Source: an archaeon
GTDB taxonomy: Archaea; Nanobdellota; Nanobdellia; Pacearchaeales; GW2011-AR1
Direction: 5' to 3'
DNA length: 10,009 bases
Assembly (NCBI GenBank): GCA_030638105.1
Contig: DAOWFF010000030.1
Location: 1 to 10,009 of the forward strand
Numbering within the stretch: the stretch's first letter is position 1; each line of letters opens with the position of its first letter. Of the stretch, positions 1-6,500 are shown one piece after another. The position numbers and the translations under genes were made by a program. The notes under the pieces are model-generated. The model ran no database searches, had not been told where the DNA came from, and saw only the letters and a list, made by a program, of their open reading frames with translations.

Positions 1-19
1 ATTTTATCTTGCCCATTCA

Positions 20-184
20 AAACAACCTAAGCGGTTTTTTTGGATTTTCCCTTCCTTTGTGGTTAAGCGATTTTTTATTGCAATCCTTCTAAAATCGCAC
101 ACAACCAACAATGTTTTTTTGGAATTATCCGGTAAGCGACTTTTTATATAATTTTGTGAAGTCGCGTATAAACCATGTTTAATT
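20..184. repeat. Degenerate tandem repeat containing two related hairpins
   Basis: This gene-free stretch lies beyond the 3' end of the minus-strand gene at 220-1092. A run of seven T followed by GGA occurs at 35-44 and again at 114-123, 79 bases apart. A TAAGCG motif occurs at 28, 64 and 133. The second and third copies begin inverted repeats. In the first, GCGATTTT (67-74) pairs with AAAATCGC (91-98). In the second, GCGACTT (136-142) pairs with AAGTCGC (159-165). Outside each lies a second short stem, GGTT/AACC (61-64 with 103-106) and GGT/ACC (131-133 with 172-174). The T71-A94 pair of the first hairpin is replaced by C140-G161 in the second, so pairing is kept. An AACC at 24-27 sits 79 bases before that at 103-106, so a further unit may begin outside the window. 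The function is unknown; it could be a structured RNA, a repeat element or a 3'-end processing region. Confidence 0.55.
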
Positions 185-219
185 GTAAAAAGAAAGATAA
201 AGTTAGTTTTTAAAGATTT

Positions 220-1092
220 TTATTCTAATTTTTCTATGGCTGACAAATTTTTCACGGCTTTAATAAGACCAGTTAATTTTTTTAAGGGTTCCCCTAAACT
301 CAGAATAATGTAAGCAAGACCTAACTCTGATGATCTTTTGTGGGCTTTGATTATGTCGGCTTCGGTGATTCTTTTTTTATTGTAAGCAACAAGAATTTTT
401 TCTTTTTCATTATCTTTAATTTTCAAGACCAAATCGTTTTTGTTGAATGATTCAATGTCAATTATTTCAATTGATTTTTCTAAAAGAAATTCTTTTACTT
501 TATTGAAGAATCTTTCGTTTTTCCTCGTAGAAGTTTTCTTTTTAATTTGTTTCTTTTTTTCAATTGGTTTGGAAATGCTTGTTTTTTGTTTCTTTGTTTC
601 ATCAAAAATATTCAACTCTTGAGGTTCTTGATTAATTGGTTTTTCTTTTATCTTTTGAATGATTGGCTTTTTTATTTCCAATTCATTTTCTCTAATTGTA
701 AAATATCTCCAATAAACTTCCTGATTTTTTTCAAAACCTATTGCGAAATCCTTGATTTTTCTTAAAGCAACTTTAATTGCTGGTTCTTGTAATTTGTCCT
801 CGAGAAATTTTTTCTCTTTTAAAAGTGCGAAAGCATCATGTTCTTTGCTTTTGAGATATTGTGAAAATTTCTCAAGCATTTGTTCTTGTCCTTGAATAAA
901 ATAAATCGGCGAACTTCCAACTCTCATATTGCTTATTTTTATTTTTTTTTCAGAGACCAATTCTGAAAGAAAAGCCGACGCAAATAAAATATTCAGTTCG
1001 GTTTCCCGTGCAACATGAACCGGCAAACTCGGACCCCTTTGTTTTATTACAAAAAGTATTTTCTCTTTTATTTTTGAAGTATCTTGAACCAT
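220..1092 (-). CDS. Unrecognised winged-helix protein with charged linker and C-terminal alpha/beta domain
   Basis: This 290-residue soluble protein has no signal peptide or membrane segment. Residues about 6-66 have the pattern of a winged helix-turn-helix: helices ending near ARETELN and LSELVSEKK, then a short wing reaching SPIYFI. Residues about 70-135 are helical and may be an interaction region. Residues about 140-195 form a low-complexity Lys/Glu-rich linker. The last 95 residues look like a compact alpha/beta domain, with beta-like segments at LVLKIK, KILVAY and AYIILSLG and helices between; this is loosely reminiscent of nuclease-like folds, but no catalytic set can be pointed to with confidence. 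It lies 51 bases downstream of EndA on the same strand and has its own TATA-like box 25 bases before the ATG, so it can be transcribed separately as a leaderless mRNA. DNA or RNA binding is inferred from the N-terminal domain; the specific role is unknown. Confidence 0.8.
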   Translation of the reverse strand: MVQDTSKIKEKILFVIKQRGPSLPVHVARETELNILFASAFLSELVSEKKIKISNMRVGSSPIYFIQGQEQMLEKFSQYLKSKEHDAFALLKEKKFLEDKLQEPAIKVALRKIKDFAIGFEKNQEVYWRYFTIRENELEIKKPIIQKIKEKPINQEPQELNIFDETKKQKTSISKPIEKKKQIKKKTSTRKNERFFNKVKEFLLEKSIEIIDIESFNKNDLVLKIKDNEKEKILVAYNKKRITEADIIKAHKRSSELGLAYIILSLGEPLKKLTGLIKAVKNLSAIEKLE

Positions 1093-1113
1093 TGAACAGA
1101 TAAACAGAAAGAG

Positions 1114-1121
1114 ATTATAAA
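1114..1121 (-). promoter_or_regulatory. TATA-like box for the winged-helix gene
   Basis: On the minus strand this reads TTTATAAT, centred about 25 bases before the start codon at 1092. That is the expected distance for a leaderless archaeal transcript, and no Shine-Dalgarno sequence is seen before the ATG. Confidence 0.5.
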
Positions 1122-1143
1122 TATTGTTATGGAAAAATAAATA

Positions 1144-1662
1144 TCAAGGTTTCAACCATCTGACTTCATAGTAACTAATGTCTCCTTCCTCGTCGACAAT
1201 TGCTAAAAGTAAATTTTTTTTGGTTGAATGTGCGACTCTGTTTTTTGCAGAAAATTCATGCCAGGTTAATTTTTTGGATTCATAATCCGTAAATACAACC
1301 CATTTCGCGTGTTTTTCCCCGGGTCTTGCACCTTTGTCGTAAACCCTGAATTCTGCCCCGAATTTCAAGGCGGTTTTCACCACATAGCCCTTTTCTCTTA
1401 AGTCCTTAAATACCGGATACTTAATTTGGATTTTTTTGTCAATTTTTCTGAATTTTTTTAAGAGTTCTTTTTCTGGAATTTTTTTATTTCCTGAATACAA
1501 TTCCATTTTCTTTTTTTCAATAAGAAACAAAACTTCTGAAAGAGAATACTGAATTTTTTCTCCGACCAGTTCTCCAAACGAATTTTTTTTGTAAAGTGCG
1601 TGGGATTCAGAGGTGTTACTGAAAATAATCTCTCCCAAAATATGTGCTTTAATTTTTTCCAT
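1144..1662 (-). CDS. endA: tRNA-splicing endonuclease EndA (short, homotetramer type)
   Basis: EndA cuts introns from precursor tRNAs at bulge-helix-bulge sites, leaving 2',3'-cyclic phosphate and 5'-hydroxyl ends. The 172-residue length fits the alpha4 family, in which each subunit has an N-terminal domain (about 1-80) and a C-terminal catalytic domain (about 85-172). The catalytic triad is visible: Tyr108 in FRVYDKG, His118 in GEKHAKW and Lys149 in AHSTKKN. Their spacing of 10 and 31 residues equals that of Tyr115/His125/Lys156 in the Methanocaldococcus jannaschii enzyme. The AIVDEEGDISYYEVRW end matches the usual C-terminal strands used in dimer contacts. The gene is preceded by a TATA-like element and looks leaderless. 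Its presence implies that some tRNAs of this organism carry introns. Confidence 0.96.
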   Translation of the reverse strand: MEKIKAHILGEIIFSNTSESHALYKKNSFGELVGEKIQYSLSEVLFLIEKKKMELYSGNKKIPEKELLKKFRKIDKKIQIKYPVFKDLREKGYVVKTALKFGAEFRVYDKGARPGEKHAKWVVFTDYESKKLTWHEFSAKNRVAHSTKKNLLLAIVDEEGDISYYEVRWLKP

Positions 1663-1683
1663 ACGTAAACAAATAATTTACAA

Positions 1684-1695
1684 TATTTAAAAATA
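1684..1695 (-). promoter_or_regulatory. TATA-like box for endA
   Basis: The minus strand reads TATTTTTAAATA, centred about 27 bases before the endA start at 1662. With no ribosome-binding site before the ATG, a leaderless transcript is likely. Confidence 0.5.
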
Positions 1696-1731
1696 TGCTT
1701 TTGTAATCTCAGAATATTTATGTTCCAATAA

Positions 1732-1739
1732 TTTTATAA
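1732..1739 (+). promoter_or_regulatory. TATA-like box for the CARDB/FtsX/ABC operon
   Basis: TTTTATAA is centred about 37 bases before the ATG at 1773, so the mRNA would carry a short leader of roughly ten bases. That leader contains GAGGT at 1764-1768, four bases before the ATG, a good Shine-Dalgarno match. This differs from the leaderless pattern of most other first genes in the window. Confidence 0.5.
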
Positions 1740-1772
1740 GCATCATTCTGTTAAATTAAATAAGAGGTAGAA

Positions 1773-2753
1773 ATGAAAAAAGAAATTTTATTTTTGTTGG
1801 TGGCAATTTTTTTAGTTTCAAATGTAAGTGCATTGAACGAGGGTTATTGCGTTACAGCAGAAGTTTCAGATATCAGTCCGAGCTCAATCGGGGTTGATGA
1901 AGAGTTTACTATTGGGATACAAATTGAAAATTGTGGGGCTAAAATTCCCGAGTATGTTTCTTTTGAATTATTAAATCCTCCGACAGATATTGAAATTAAA
2001 GAACCCCTTGTAAGGAATATTTCTAATTTAAATTACGGGAACAGCGAGAGATTTATTACATATCATATGAAGACAACTGACGACGCTCAGCCAGGGACTC
2101 ACATAATTAAAACAAGATTATCTTATGGGGAAGAAAAATATTCTTTGATAAATGATTATGAGATTTCTTTTAATGTTATCGGAGAAAAAGCAGAATTAAG
2201 TATTGCTTCCCTTAAAACCGAGCCAGTTCTTCCAACAGAAGAGGAGACAGTTGAATTAACTTTGAGAATTGAAAATACTGGAGACGGAACTGCGAAGTCA
2301 GTCAGCATTTATGCAGACCATTCATTCAAGGGGCTGAAGCAATCTTTTATCGGAGCACTTGATTCAGATGAAGACGGACCAGCGGTTTTAACTTTTATTG
2401 TGGATAAAGAAGGAGAATTTGAAATCCCAGTTACTATTTCCTACAAAGATGATTTTGGAGAGAACGAAATTACAACAATTGTGAACATTAGCGTGTTAAA
2501 GAAAAAATCAAATCTGGGAGGAATCTTTTTTTCAATTTTAATAATTGCTGTTCTTGGTTGGGGGGTTTATTATTTTATCAAAACAAAAAAATCAAAAGAT
2601 AAAATTATACATCAACTTTTGAGAGGAGAAACAAAAGAAGAAATTAAAAAAATAAAAGTTCCTGAGATAAAAGAAAATAGAAGAGAAAACAGAAAAGACA
2701 AAGAGAAAAAAGAAAGACGAAAAAAAGAATTTTTAAAAAAATATAAAAAATGA
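1773..2753 (+). CDS. Secreted membrane-anchored CARDB-like (S-layer-domain-like) protein
   Basis: This 326-residue protein starts with a Sec signal peptide: lysines at 2-3, a hydrophobic stretch at about 5-17, and a likely cut after VSA at 18-20. Two beta-rich domains follow, about 21-138 and 140-242. The second shows the CARDB-type pattern PVLPTEEETVELTLRIENTG followed by GTAKSV, as found in archaeal COG1361-like proteins. A transmembrane helix at about 250-269 is followed by a tail of some 55 residues extremely rich in Lys, Glu and Arg, which should lie in the cytoplasm. The protein would therefore display the two domains outside the cell. It is followed after six bases by the FtsX/MacB-like permease, whose Shine-Dalgarno (GAGG) overlaps the TGA stop. 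This placement suggests an extracytoplasmic partner of the transporter. Its exact ligand or substrate cannot be told from sequence. Confidence 0.85.
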   Translation: MKKEILFLLVAIFLVSNVSALNEGYCVTAEVSDISPSSIGVDEEFTIGIQIENCGAKIPEYVSFELLNPPTDIEIKEPLVRNISNLNYGNSERFITYHMKTTDDAQPGTHIIKTRLSYGEEKYSLINDYEISFNVIGEKAELSIASLKTEPVLPTEEETVELTLRIENTGDGTAKSVSIYADHSFKGLKQSFIGALDSDEDGPAVLTFIVDKEGEFEIPVTISYKDDFGENEITTIVNISVLKKKSNLGGIFFSILIIAVLGWGVYYFIKTKKSKDKIIHQLLRGETKEEIKKIKVPEIKENRRENRKDKEKKERRKKEFLKKYKK

Positions 2754-2759
2754 GGAAAA

Positions 2760-3965
2760 ATGCTTAATGATATTAAAGTTGGATTACTCGGTGCAAAAAG
2801 TTCTATAAAAAGAGGAAATAAAAAGACCCTTACATTTATTGTGTTTGTTTTGGCCCTGATTTTTATAAATCTTGTTTTTCTTCCGTCAATGATTGGAGGG
2901 TTTTCAGTGATGTTCACGGGATTTATGCAGTATCCTTATGGGGATATTGTTATTGAACCAAGCATGGATAATTCTTACATAAATAATGCGGATAATGTTT
3001 TGCAAAAAGTAAGGGCGGTTCCAGGAGTTACGTTCGTAACGAAACGACTGGATGCAGGAGCATCTATTCAATATAAACAAAAAGTTGTTGGTTCATCAAT
3101 AATTGGCATGTTGCCTTCTGAGGAATATGGAACTTCAAATTATCCTTATATTATAAGTGATGGGGAATTTTTAGGAGATCTTTCTCGGGATGAAATCATT
3201 ATCGGAGCAATGCTTGTGGAAGGTTATTTTGGTTCTGAAATTTATGATAATTTAGGAGCAGTAAGAGTTGGGTCTTTTGTTAATGTAACATACAGCAACG
3301 GGGTAACGAGAATTTACAAAGTAAAAGGGATAATGGAAGGGACATTTGAACTTGTTGACCTGAACGCCCTGATGCATTATAAAGAAATTGAAGATGTTTT
3401 TGATATTGGGGGGAGCAAGGCAACCAGCGTTATTGTCAGGGTAAAAAATACTGATGATGCTGTTAAAATAAAAGAAAAAATAATTTCTGCAGGGGTTAAA
3501 GAACAGGTTTTTACAAGAGACGAAAAATCAGATGCTATTTTGAGACAGGCGATGCAAAGTATAGACATGATAAATGTTGTTTCCAAATTTGTGAGTTTGA
3601 TTGTCGGGGCGGCCTTGATTTTAATTATTATTTATATCAATGTTTTAAACAGGAAAAAAGAAATCGGAATTTTAAAGGCAGTGGGCATATCCCCGCGATC
3701 AATTGTTTTTTCTTATGCATTTATCAGTATGTTCTATGTTTCAATGGGAATAATGGCTGGACTAATCTTGTATTTTTTTGTTATGTTTTATTTTACTGTA
3801 AATCCTGTAACATTTTATGAGACAATGACAATTATTCCAGAGATTCAGGCGGGGTTGATAATTCAGAGCATTTTTACAATGCTTATCATGTCAGTTATTG
3901 CAGGGATTCTTCCGGCGTGGAGGGTTTCAAAAGAGAGCATATTAAAAGCAATTTGGGGAAGATGA
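2760..3965 (+). CDS. ABC transporter permease of the FtsX/MacB type
   Basis: The 401 residues show the standard layout of this family. One transmembrane helix near the N terminus (about 22-45) is followed by a large extracytoplasmic MacB-PCD-like domain (about 46-270). Three helices close the protein at about 275-296, 316-345 and 365-388. The hallmark segment NRKKEIGILKAVGISP (297-312), which couples to the ATPase, is well preserved, and the C-terminal AWRVSKESILKAIWGR matches the usual PA.RAaridpieALR ending. Members work by mechanotransmission, in macrolide or toxin efflux, lipoprotein release, or control of cell-wall enzymes, rather than by classical alternating access. The gene is tightly packed: six bases after the CARDB-like gene and one base before the ATPase gene. 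The cargo is unknown. Confidence 0.93.
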   Translation: MLNDIKVGLLGAKSSIKRGNKKTLTFIVFVLALIFINLVFLPSMIGGFSVMFTGFMQYPYGDIVIEPSMDNSYINNADNVLQKVRAVPGVTFVTKRLDAGASIQYKQKVVGSSIIGMLPSEEYGTSNYPYIISDGEFLGDLSRDEIIIGAMLVEGYFGSEIYDNLGAVRVGSFVNVTYSNGVTRIYKVKGIMEGTFELVDLNALMHYKEIEDVFDIGGSKATSVIVRVKNTDDAVKIKEKIISAGVKEQVFTRDEKSDAILRQAMQSIDMINVVSKFVSLIVGAALILIIIYINVLNRKKEIGILKAVGISPRSIVFSYAFISMFYVSMGIMAGLILYFFVMFYFTVNPVTFYETMTIIPEIQAGLIIQSIFTMLIMSVIAGILPAWRVSKESILKAIWGR

Positions 3966-3966
3966 A

Positions 3967-4674
3967 ATGAAAGAAAAAATATTAATTAGAATTAAAAATT
4001 TAGAAAGGCATTACAAGTCAGGAGAGGGAATTGTTAGGGCGTTAGATAATGTTAGTTTTGAAATAAAGAAGGGAGAATTTGTTGCAGTGATGGGTGCAAG
4101 TGGGAGTGGAAAAACAACTATGCTTAGAATTCTTGGGCTAATGGATTTTCCTACAAAAGGAGAATATTCTGTTCAAGGATTAAATGTTGAAGAATTGCCT
4201 GAAGAAGAAAGAACATACTATCGGTTGACTCAACTTGGTTATGTATTTCAGGATTATGCTTTAATGAATGAGATGAGTGCTTTGGAAAATGTTTATGTCT
4301 TGTCTTTGATGGAGGGGAAATCAAAAAAAGAAGCTATTGCTACAGCAAAAGAGGCATTGAATAAAGTTGGTTTAGGGGATAAAGGAAATAGGATTCCAGA
4401 CGAGTTGTCGGGCGGGGAAAAGCAGAGGGTTGCTGTTGCAAGGGCTATTGCCAAGAAACCAATGATACTCTTTGCCGACGAGCCGTGTGCAAATTTAGAC
4501 ACTCATACTTCTGAACAGGTATTAGAAGTTTTCAAAATATTAAACGAAAAGTTCGGGCAGACAATTGTGATGGTTACTCACGAGCCGTGGCATACTAAAT
4601 ATGTTTCAAGAATTATAAATCTTAAAGACGGAAAGATTGTTAGTGACAAAAGGAGGAGAAATGGTTTTAATTAA
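3967..4674 (+). CDS. ABC transporter ATPase of the MacB/LolD type
   Basis: This 235-residue ATP-binding subunit powers the permease encoded one base upstream. All motifs are present: Walker A GASGSGKTT (43-51), Q-loop Gln95 in VFQDYAL, signature LSGGEKQRVAVARA (147-160), Walker B ILFADEP (167-173, Glu172 catalytic), D-loop ANLD (175-178) and H-loop His205. The usual PTGNLD of this subfamily reads PCANLD here. The start ATG at 3967 follows the permease stop at 3963-3965, with a purine-rich GGGGAAGATG stretch upstream, so translation is probably coupled. The protein ends in a short basic tail. Whether the next gene (4690) belongs to the same transcript is uncertain. Confidence 0.96.
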   Translation: MKEKILIRIKNLERHYKSGEGIVRALDNVSFEIKKGEFVAVMGASGSGKTTMLRILGLMDFPTKGEYSVQGLNVEELPEEERTYYRLTQLGYVFQDYALMNEMSALENVYVLSLMEGKSKKEAIATAKEALNKVGLGDKGNRIPDELSGGEKQRVAVARAIAKKPMILFADEPCANLDTHTSEQVLEVFKILNEKFGQTIVMVTHEPWHTKYVSRIINLKDGKIVSDKRRRNGFN

Positions 4675-4689
4675 TCTCTTAAAATAAAT

Positions 4690-5373
4690 ATGAAAACTAA
4701 AATGATAATTACTTTTGGACCTGCTTGCGATAATTTGAGAACTTTAAAAAAAATAATTGGTTTTGAAGCACAAGTTATCCGACTAAACACAAAATACATT
4801 GCTGTTAAAAATTATGAAAAAATAAGGAAGAAAATTACTTGTGCAGGGAATGTTAAAATAATGATTGATGTTAAAAAAAGAGCAATTCTTAAAAAAATAA
4901 CAAACAAAAAATTTGATTATTTAGCTATTTCTTTTGCTGAAAACACGAATGAAATTAGAAAAATTAGAAAAATGTTTGCCAAAGGAATTAAAATAATATC
5001 TAAGATTGAAACAAAAAAAGGTGTTGAAAATATTGACGAGCTGATTAAAGTAAGTGATGGGATAATGATTGCGAGGGGCGATTTGGGAAAAGACATTCCT
5101 ATTGAAAAGGTTCCGATGGTTCAAAAAATGATTAATAAAAAATGTAATAAAAAAAAGATTGTTTCAATAACTGCTACAGAAATGATGCCTTCAATGGTAA
5201 TATATCGTAGACCTTCAAGAGCCGAAGTAACTGATGTGGCAAACGCAATTCTTGAAGGCAGCGAATATTTATTATTGGCTGAAGAAACTGCAATAGGAAA
5301 ACATCCTGTTCTTTCAGTAAAAATTATGAGAAAAATAATTAGAGAAACAGAAAAGTATAAAAAATTTAGTTAG
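4690..5373 (+). CDS. Pyruvate-kinase-like barrel protein lacking the B and C domains
   Basis: This 227-residue protein aligns along its length with the central barrel of pyruvate kinase: KMIITFGPACDN matches the N-terminal strand, and the protein ends just after ETAIGKHPV. True pyruvate kinases have about 450-500 residues. The lid (B) domain is missing cleanly between MIDVKKRA (58-65) and AISFAEN (79-85), and the C-terminal domain is absent. Retained active-site positions include Arg31 and Asn33 (IRLN), Asp60, Lys105 and Glu107 (SKIET), Asp131 (ARGDLG) and the Thr of ITATEMM. The usual SHG after RLN is lost. No stop or frameshift interrupts it, so it is a coherent short gene rather than debris. 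It starts 15 bases after the ABC ATPase; an AT-rich element at 4664-4673 could be its own promoter. The lid helps close over the nucleotide in classical enzymes, so ordinary pyruvate kinase activity is doubtful. It could act on a related enolpyruvate-type substrate or be regulatory. Confidence 0.8.
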   Translation: MKTKMIITFGPACDNLRTLKKIIGFEAQVIRLNTKYIAVKNYEKIRKKITCAGNVKIMIDVKKRAILKKITNKKFDYLAISFAENTNEIRKIRKMFAKGIKIISKIETKKGVENIDELIKVSDGIMIARGDLGKDIPIEKVPMVQKMINKKCNKKKIVSITATEMMPSMVIYRRPSRAEVTDVANAILEGSEYLLLAEETAIGKHPVLSVKIMRKIIRETEKYKKFS

Positions 5374-5419
5374 AAATTTTAATAGTTAGGGGAGGATGGG
5401 AATTTTAGATCTTGCATAA

Positions 5420-5428
5420 TATTTAAAA
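5420..5428 (+). promoter_or_regulatory. TATA-like box for the VTT membrane protein
   Basis: TATTTAAAA is centred 27 bases before the ATG at 5451, and no Shine-Dalgarno sequence lies between, which fits a leaderless transcript. Confidence 0.45.
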
Positions 5429-5450
5429 GAAATTAATTCTTGGATTATTT

Positions 5451-6035
5451 ATGATTAAAAAATATTACAAGAACATTTTATTTTTTTTAGTGTTGATTAT
5501 TTTTCTTGGGGTTTTGTTTAGCGTAGTTAATAGGTTTGGTTCAGATGGACTGATAGAAAAAATTGGAGCAAGAAATTCGTATTTGATAATGTTTGTGGTT
5601 GCTTTTTTTGGCGGGTTTTCTGCATGGAGTTCAATTTCATTTTTGGCAACTTTGATTACCTTTTCTATTGGCGGATTAAATCCAATTTACCTGGGGGTTA
5701 TCGCAGGGGGAGCTTTAGCAATGGGGGATGGGTTAATGTTTTATGTTGGTTCTAAAGGTCGGGAATTGATTGTTGGTAAATGGGGAAAAAAATTAGAAAA
5801 ATTTTCCTTCTCTGTGGAAAAAAAAATTGGGAAAGCAATGCCATTTATTTCGTATGCTTATATCGGTTTAACCCCTTTTCCAAATGATTTTTTAATAATT
5901 TTTTTAGCGATGATAAAATATCCTTCAAAAAAAATGTATGTTCCAATAATTTTTGGGGATTTGACTTTTGCTCTTTTAGTATCCGTTCTTGCATCAAAGG
6001 GAATTATGATTTTTACTAGTTTTTTTAGTTTTTAA
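5451..6035 (+). CDS. DedA/VTT-family integral membrane protein
   Basis: The 194 residues are mostly hydrophobic, with helices at about 9-26, 43-62, 65-90, 140-156 and 164-190. The segment GVIAGGALAMGDGLMFYVGSKG (82-103) matches the G-x-x-x-GD-x-x-x-Y-x-x-G pattern of DedA/VTT proteins. GLTPFPNDFLIIFLAM (139-154) corresponds to the re-entrant loop rich in Pro and Gly, here lacking the usual conserved Arg before the prolines. Family members act as lipid scramblases or carriers at the cytoplasmic membrane (for example undecaprenyl-phosphate translocation in bacteria); the substrate here is not known and would involve archaeal lipids. The gene stands alone, with its own TATA-like box and gaps of 77 and 107 bases on either side. 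Confidence 0.75.
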   Translation: MIKKYYKNILFFLVLIIFLGVLFSVVNRFGSDGLIEKIGARNSYLIMFVVAFFGGFSAWSSISFLATLITFSIGGLNPIYLGVIAGGALAMGDGLMFYVGSKGRELIVGKWGKKLEKFSFSVEKKIGKAMPFISYAYIGLTPFPNDFLIIFLAMIKYPSKKMYVPIIFGDLTFALLVSVLASKGIMIFTSFFSF

Positions 6036-6142
6036 ACCAGACATAAAAGTTTTATTTCTCATCCTTTGGTTTATCCATTTTCAGAATTGAAGAAAAAGGG
6101 AAAGAAATAAAAAGTAAAATCTTATAATAAAAGTGGATTTAA

Positions 6143-6319
6143 ATGAAATACAAAGTACATAAATTAAATGTTAAATTAGGTAGAGAATCAGATGTATTGG
6201 AAGATTTTCTCAATAATCTAAAAGGAGAAGTGATTGCAATAATCCCTAATGTTACAACTTTGTTCTTGTGTTATGGGGCAAAAGTAAATTCAATTTCTAT
6301 TGTGGAGAAAATAAAATGA
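6143..6319 (+). CDS. Small conserved-looking hypothetical protein (58 residues)
   Basis: This short gene reads ATG to TGA without interruption and encodes a soluble 58-residue protein. The predicted order is a beta strand (MKYKVHKLNV), a helix (RESDVLEDFLNNLKG), a strand (EVIAIIPNV), a second strand (TTLFLCYGAKVN) and a final strand (SISIVEKIK), like a tiny ferredoxin-like or split beta-alpha-beta fold. I believe similar short proteins occur widely in uncultured archaea and candidate bacteria, but have no function to offer. Its stop overlaps the start of the next gene by four bases (ATGA at 6316-6319), so the two are probably co-translated. No clear TATA box is seen at the expected distance; TTATAAT at 6122-6128 is rather close. 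Confidence 0.7.
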   Translation: MKYKVHKLNVKLGRESDVLEDFLNNLKGEVIAIIPNVTTLFLCYGAKVNSISIVEKIK

Positions 6320-6498
6320 AAAACAGAAACGCATTTTTTATTTTTGGGATTTTGCAGGCAGTTACTTTGGGGTTAATTATCTTTTTTGTTTTGCAAACAA
6401 CAAATATCGGAAAAGATACGGCTGTTCTTTTGAGTATGCTATTCCCTGTTTTTACATTGGTTATTGAATATATTATTTATTCAAAAAATAGCAAATAA
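6316..6498 (+). CDS. Small two-helix membrane protein
   Basis: The protein has 60 residues from the ATG at 6316, which overlaps the preceding stop in an ATGA arrangement. A longer reading from an ATG at 6268 exists, but its extra 16 residues lie entirely over the upstream gene and look unlike a membrane N terminus, so 6316 is preferred. Two hydrophobic helices, about 6-27 and 36-55, are joined by a short polar loop (TTNIGKDT). There is no signal-peptide cleavage site. The gene ends two bases from the stop of the convergent acyl-CoA synthetase beta gene. Family and function are not recognised. Confidence 0.65.
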   Translation: MKNRNAFFIFGILQAVTLGLIIFFVLQTTNIGKDTAVLLSMLFPVFTLVIEYIIYSKNSK

Positions 6499-6500
6499 AA

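Noticed and set aside
20..184. A CRISPR array in the left-end repeat region.
   Set aside because: There are only two to three degenerate copies with uneven spacing (36 and 69 bases between TAAGCG motifs), no uniform spacers and no cas gene in the window.
1..219. A tRNA gene in the left-end hairpin region.
   Set aside because: The stems do not make a cloverleaf: there is no T-loop GTTCRANNC, no D-loop pattern and no seven-base acceptor stem with the right spacing.
440..765. Plus-strand open frames rich in Phe and Leu opposite the winged-helix gene.
   Set aside because: They are the antisense of Lys/Glu-rich coding sequence, which gives Phe/Leu-rich frames, and they have no promoter or ribosome-binding site.
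2612..2917. Minus-strand open frame spanning the end of the CARDB-like gene and the start of the permease.
   Set aside because: It is antisense to two well-supported genes, and its Phe/Ser-rich product mirrors the Lys/Glu-rich tail.
4650..4687. A strong AGGAGG followed by an ATG at 4661 that opens an eight-codon frame.
   Set aside because: The AGGAGG is formed by two arginine codons at the end of the ABC ATPase gene, and the frame stops after eight codons. It is too short to support as a gene.
5390..5419. GGGGAGG directly followed by an ATG with a seven-codon frame, between the barrel protein and the VTT gene.
   Set aside because: The purine run abuts the ATG with no spacing, and the seven-residue product resembles nothing. 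It is probably chance.
6036..6142. A possible small RNA in the gap after the VTT gene.
   Set aside because: No clear stem, box C/D pair or promoter-plus-terminator arrangement is visible in these AT-rich 107 bases.
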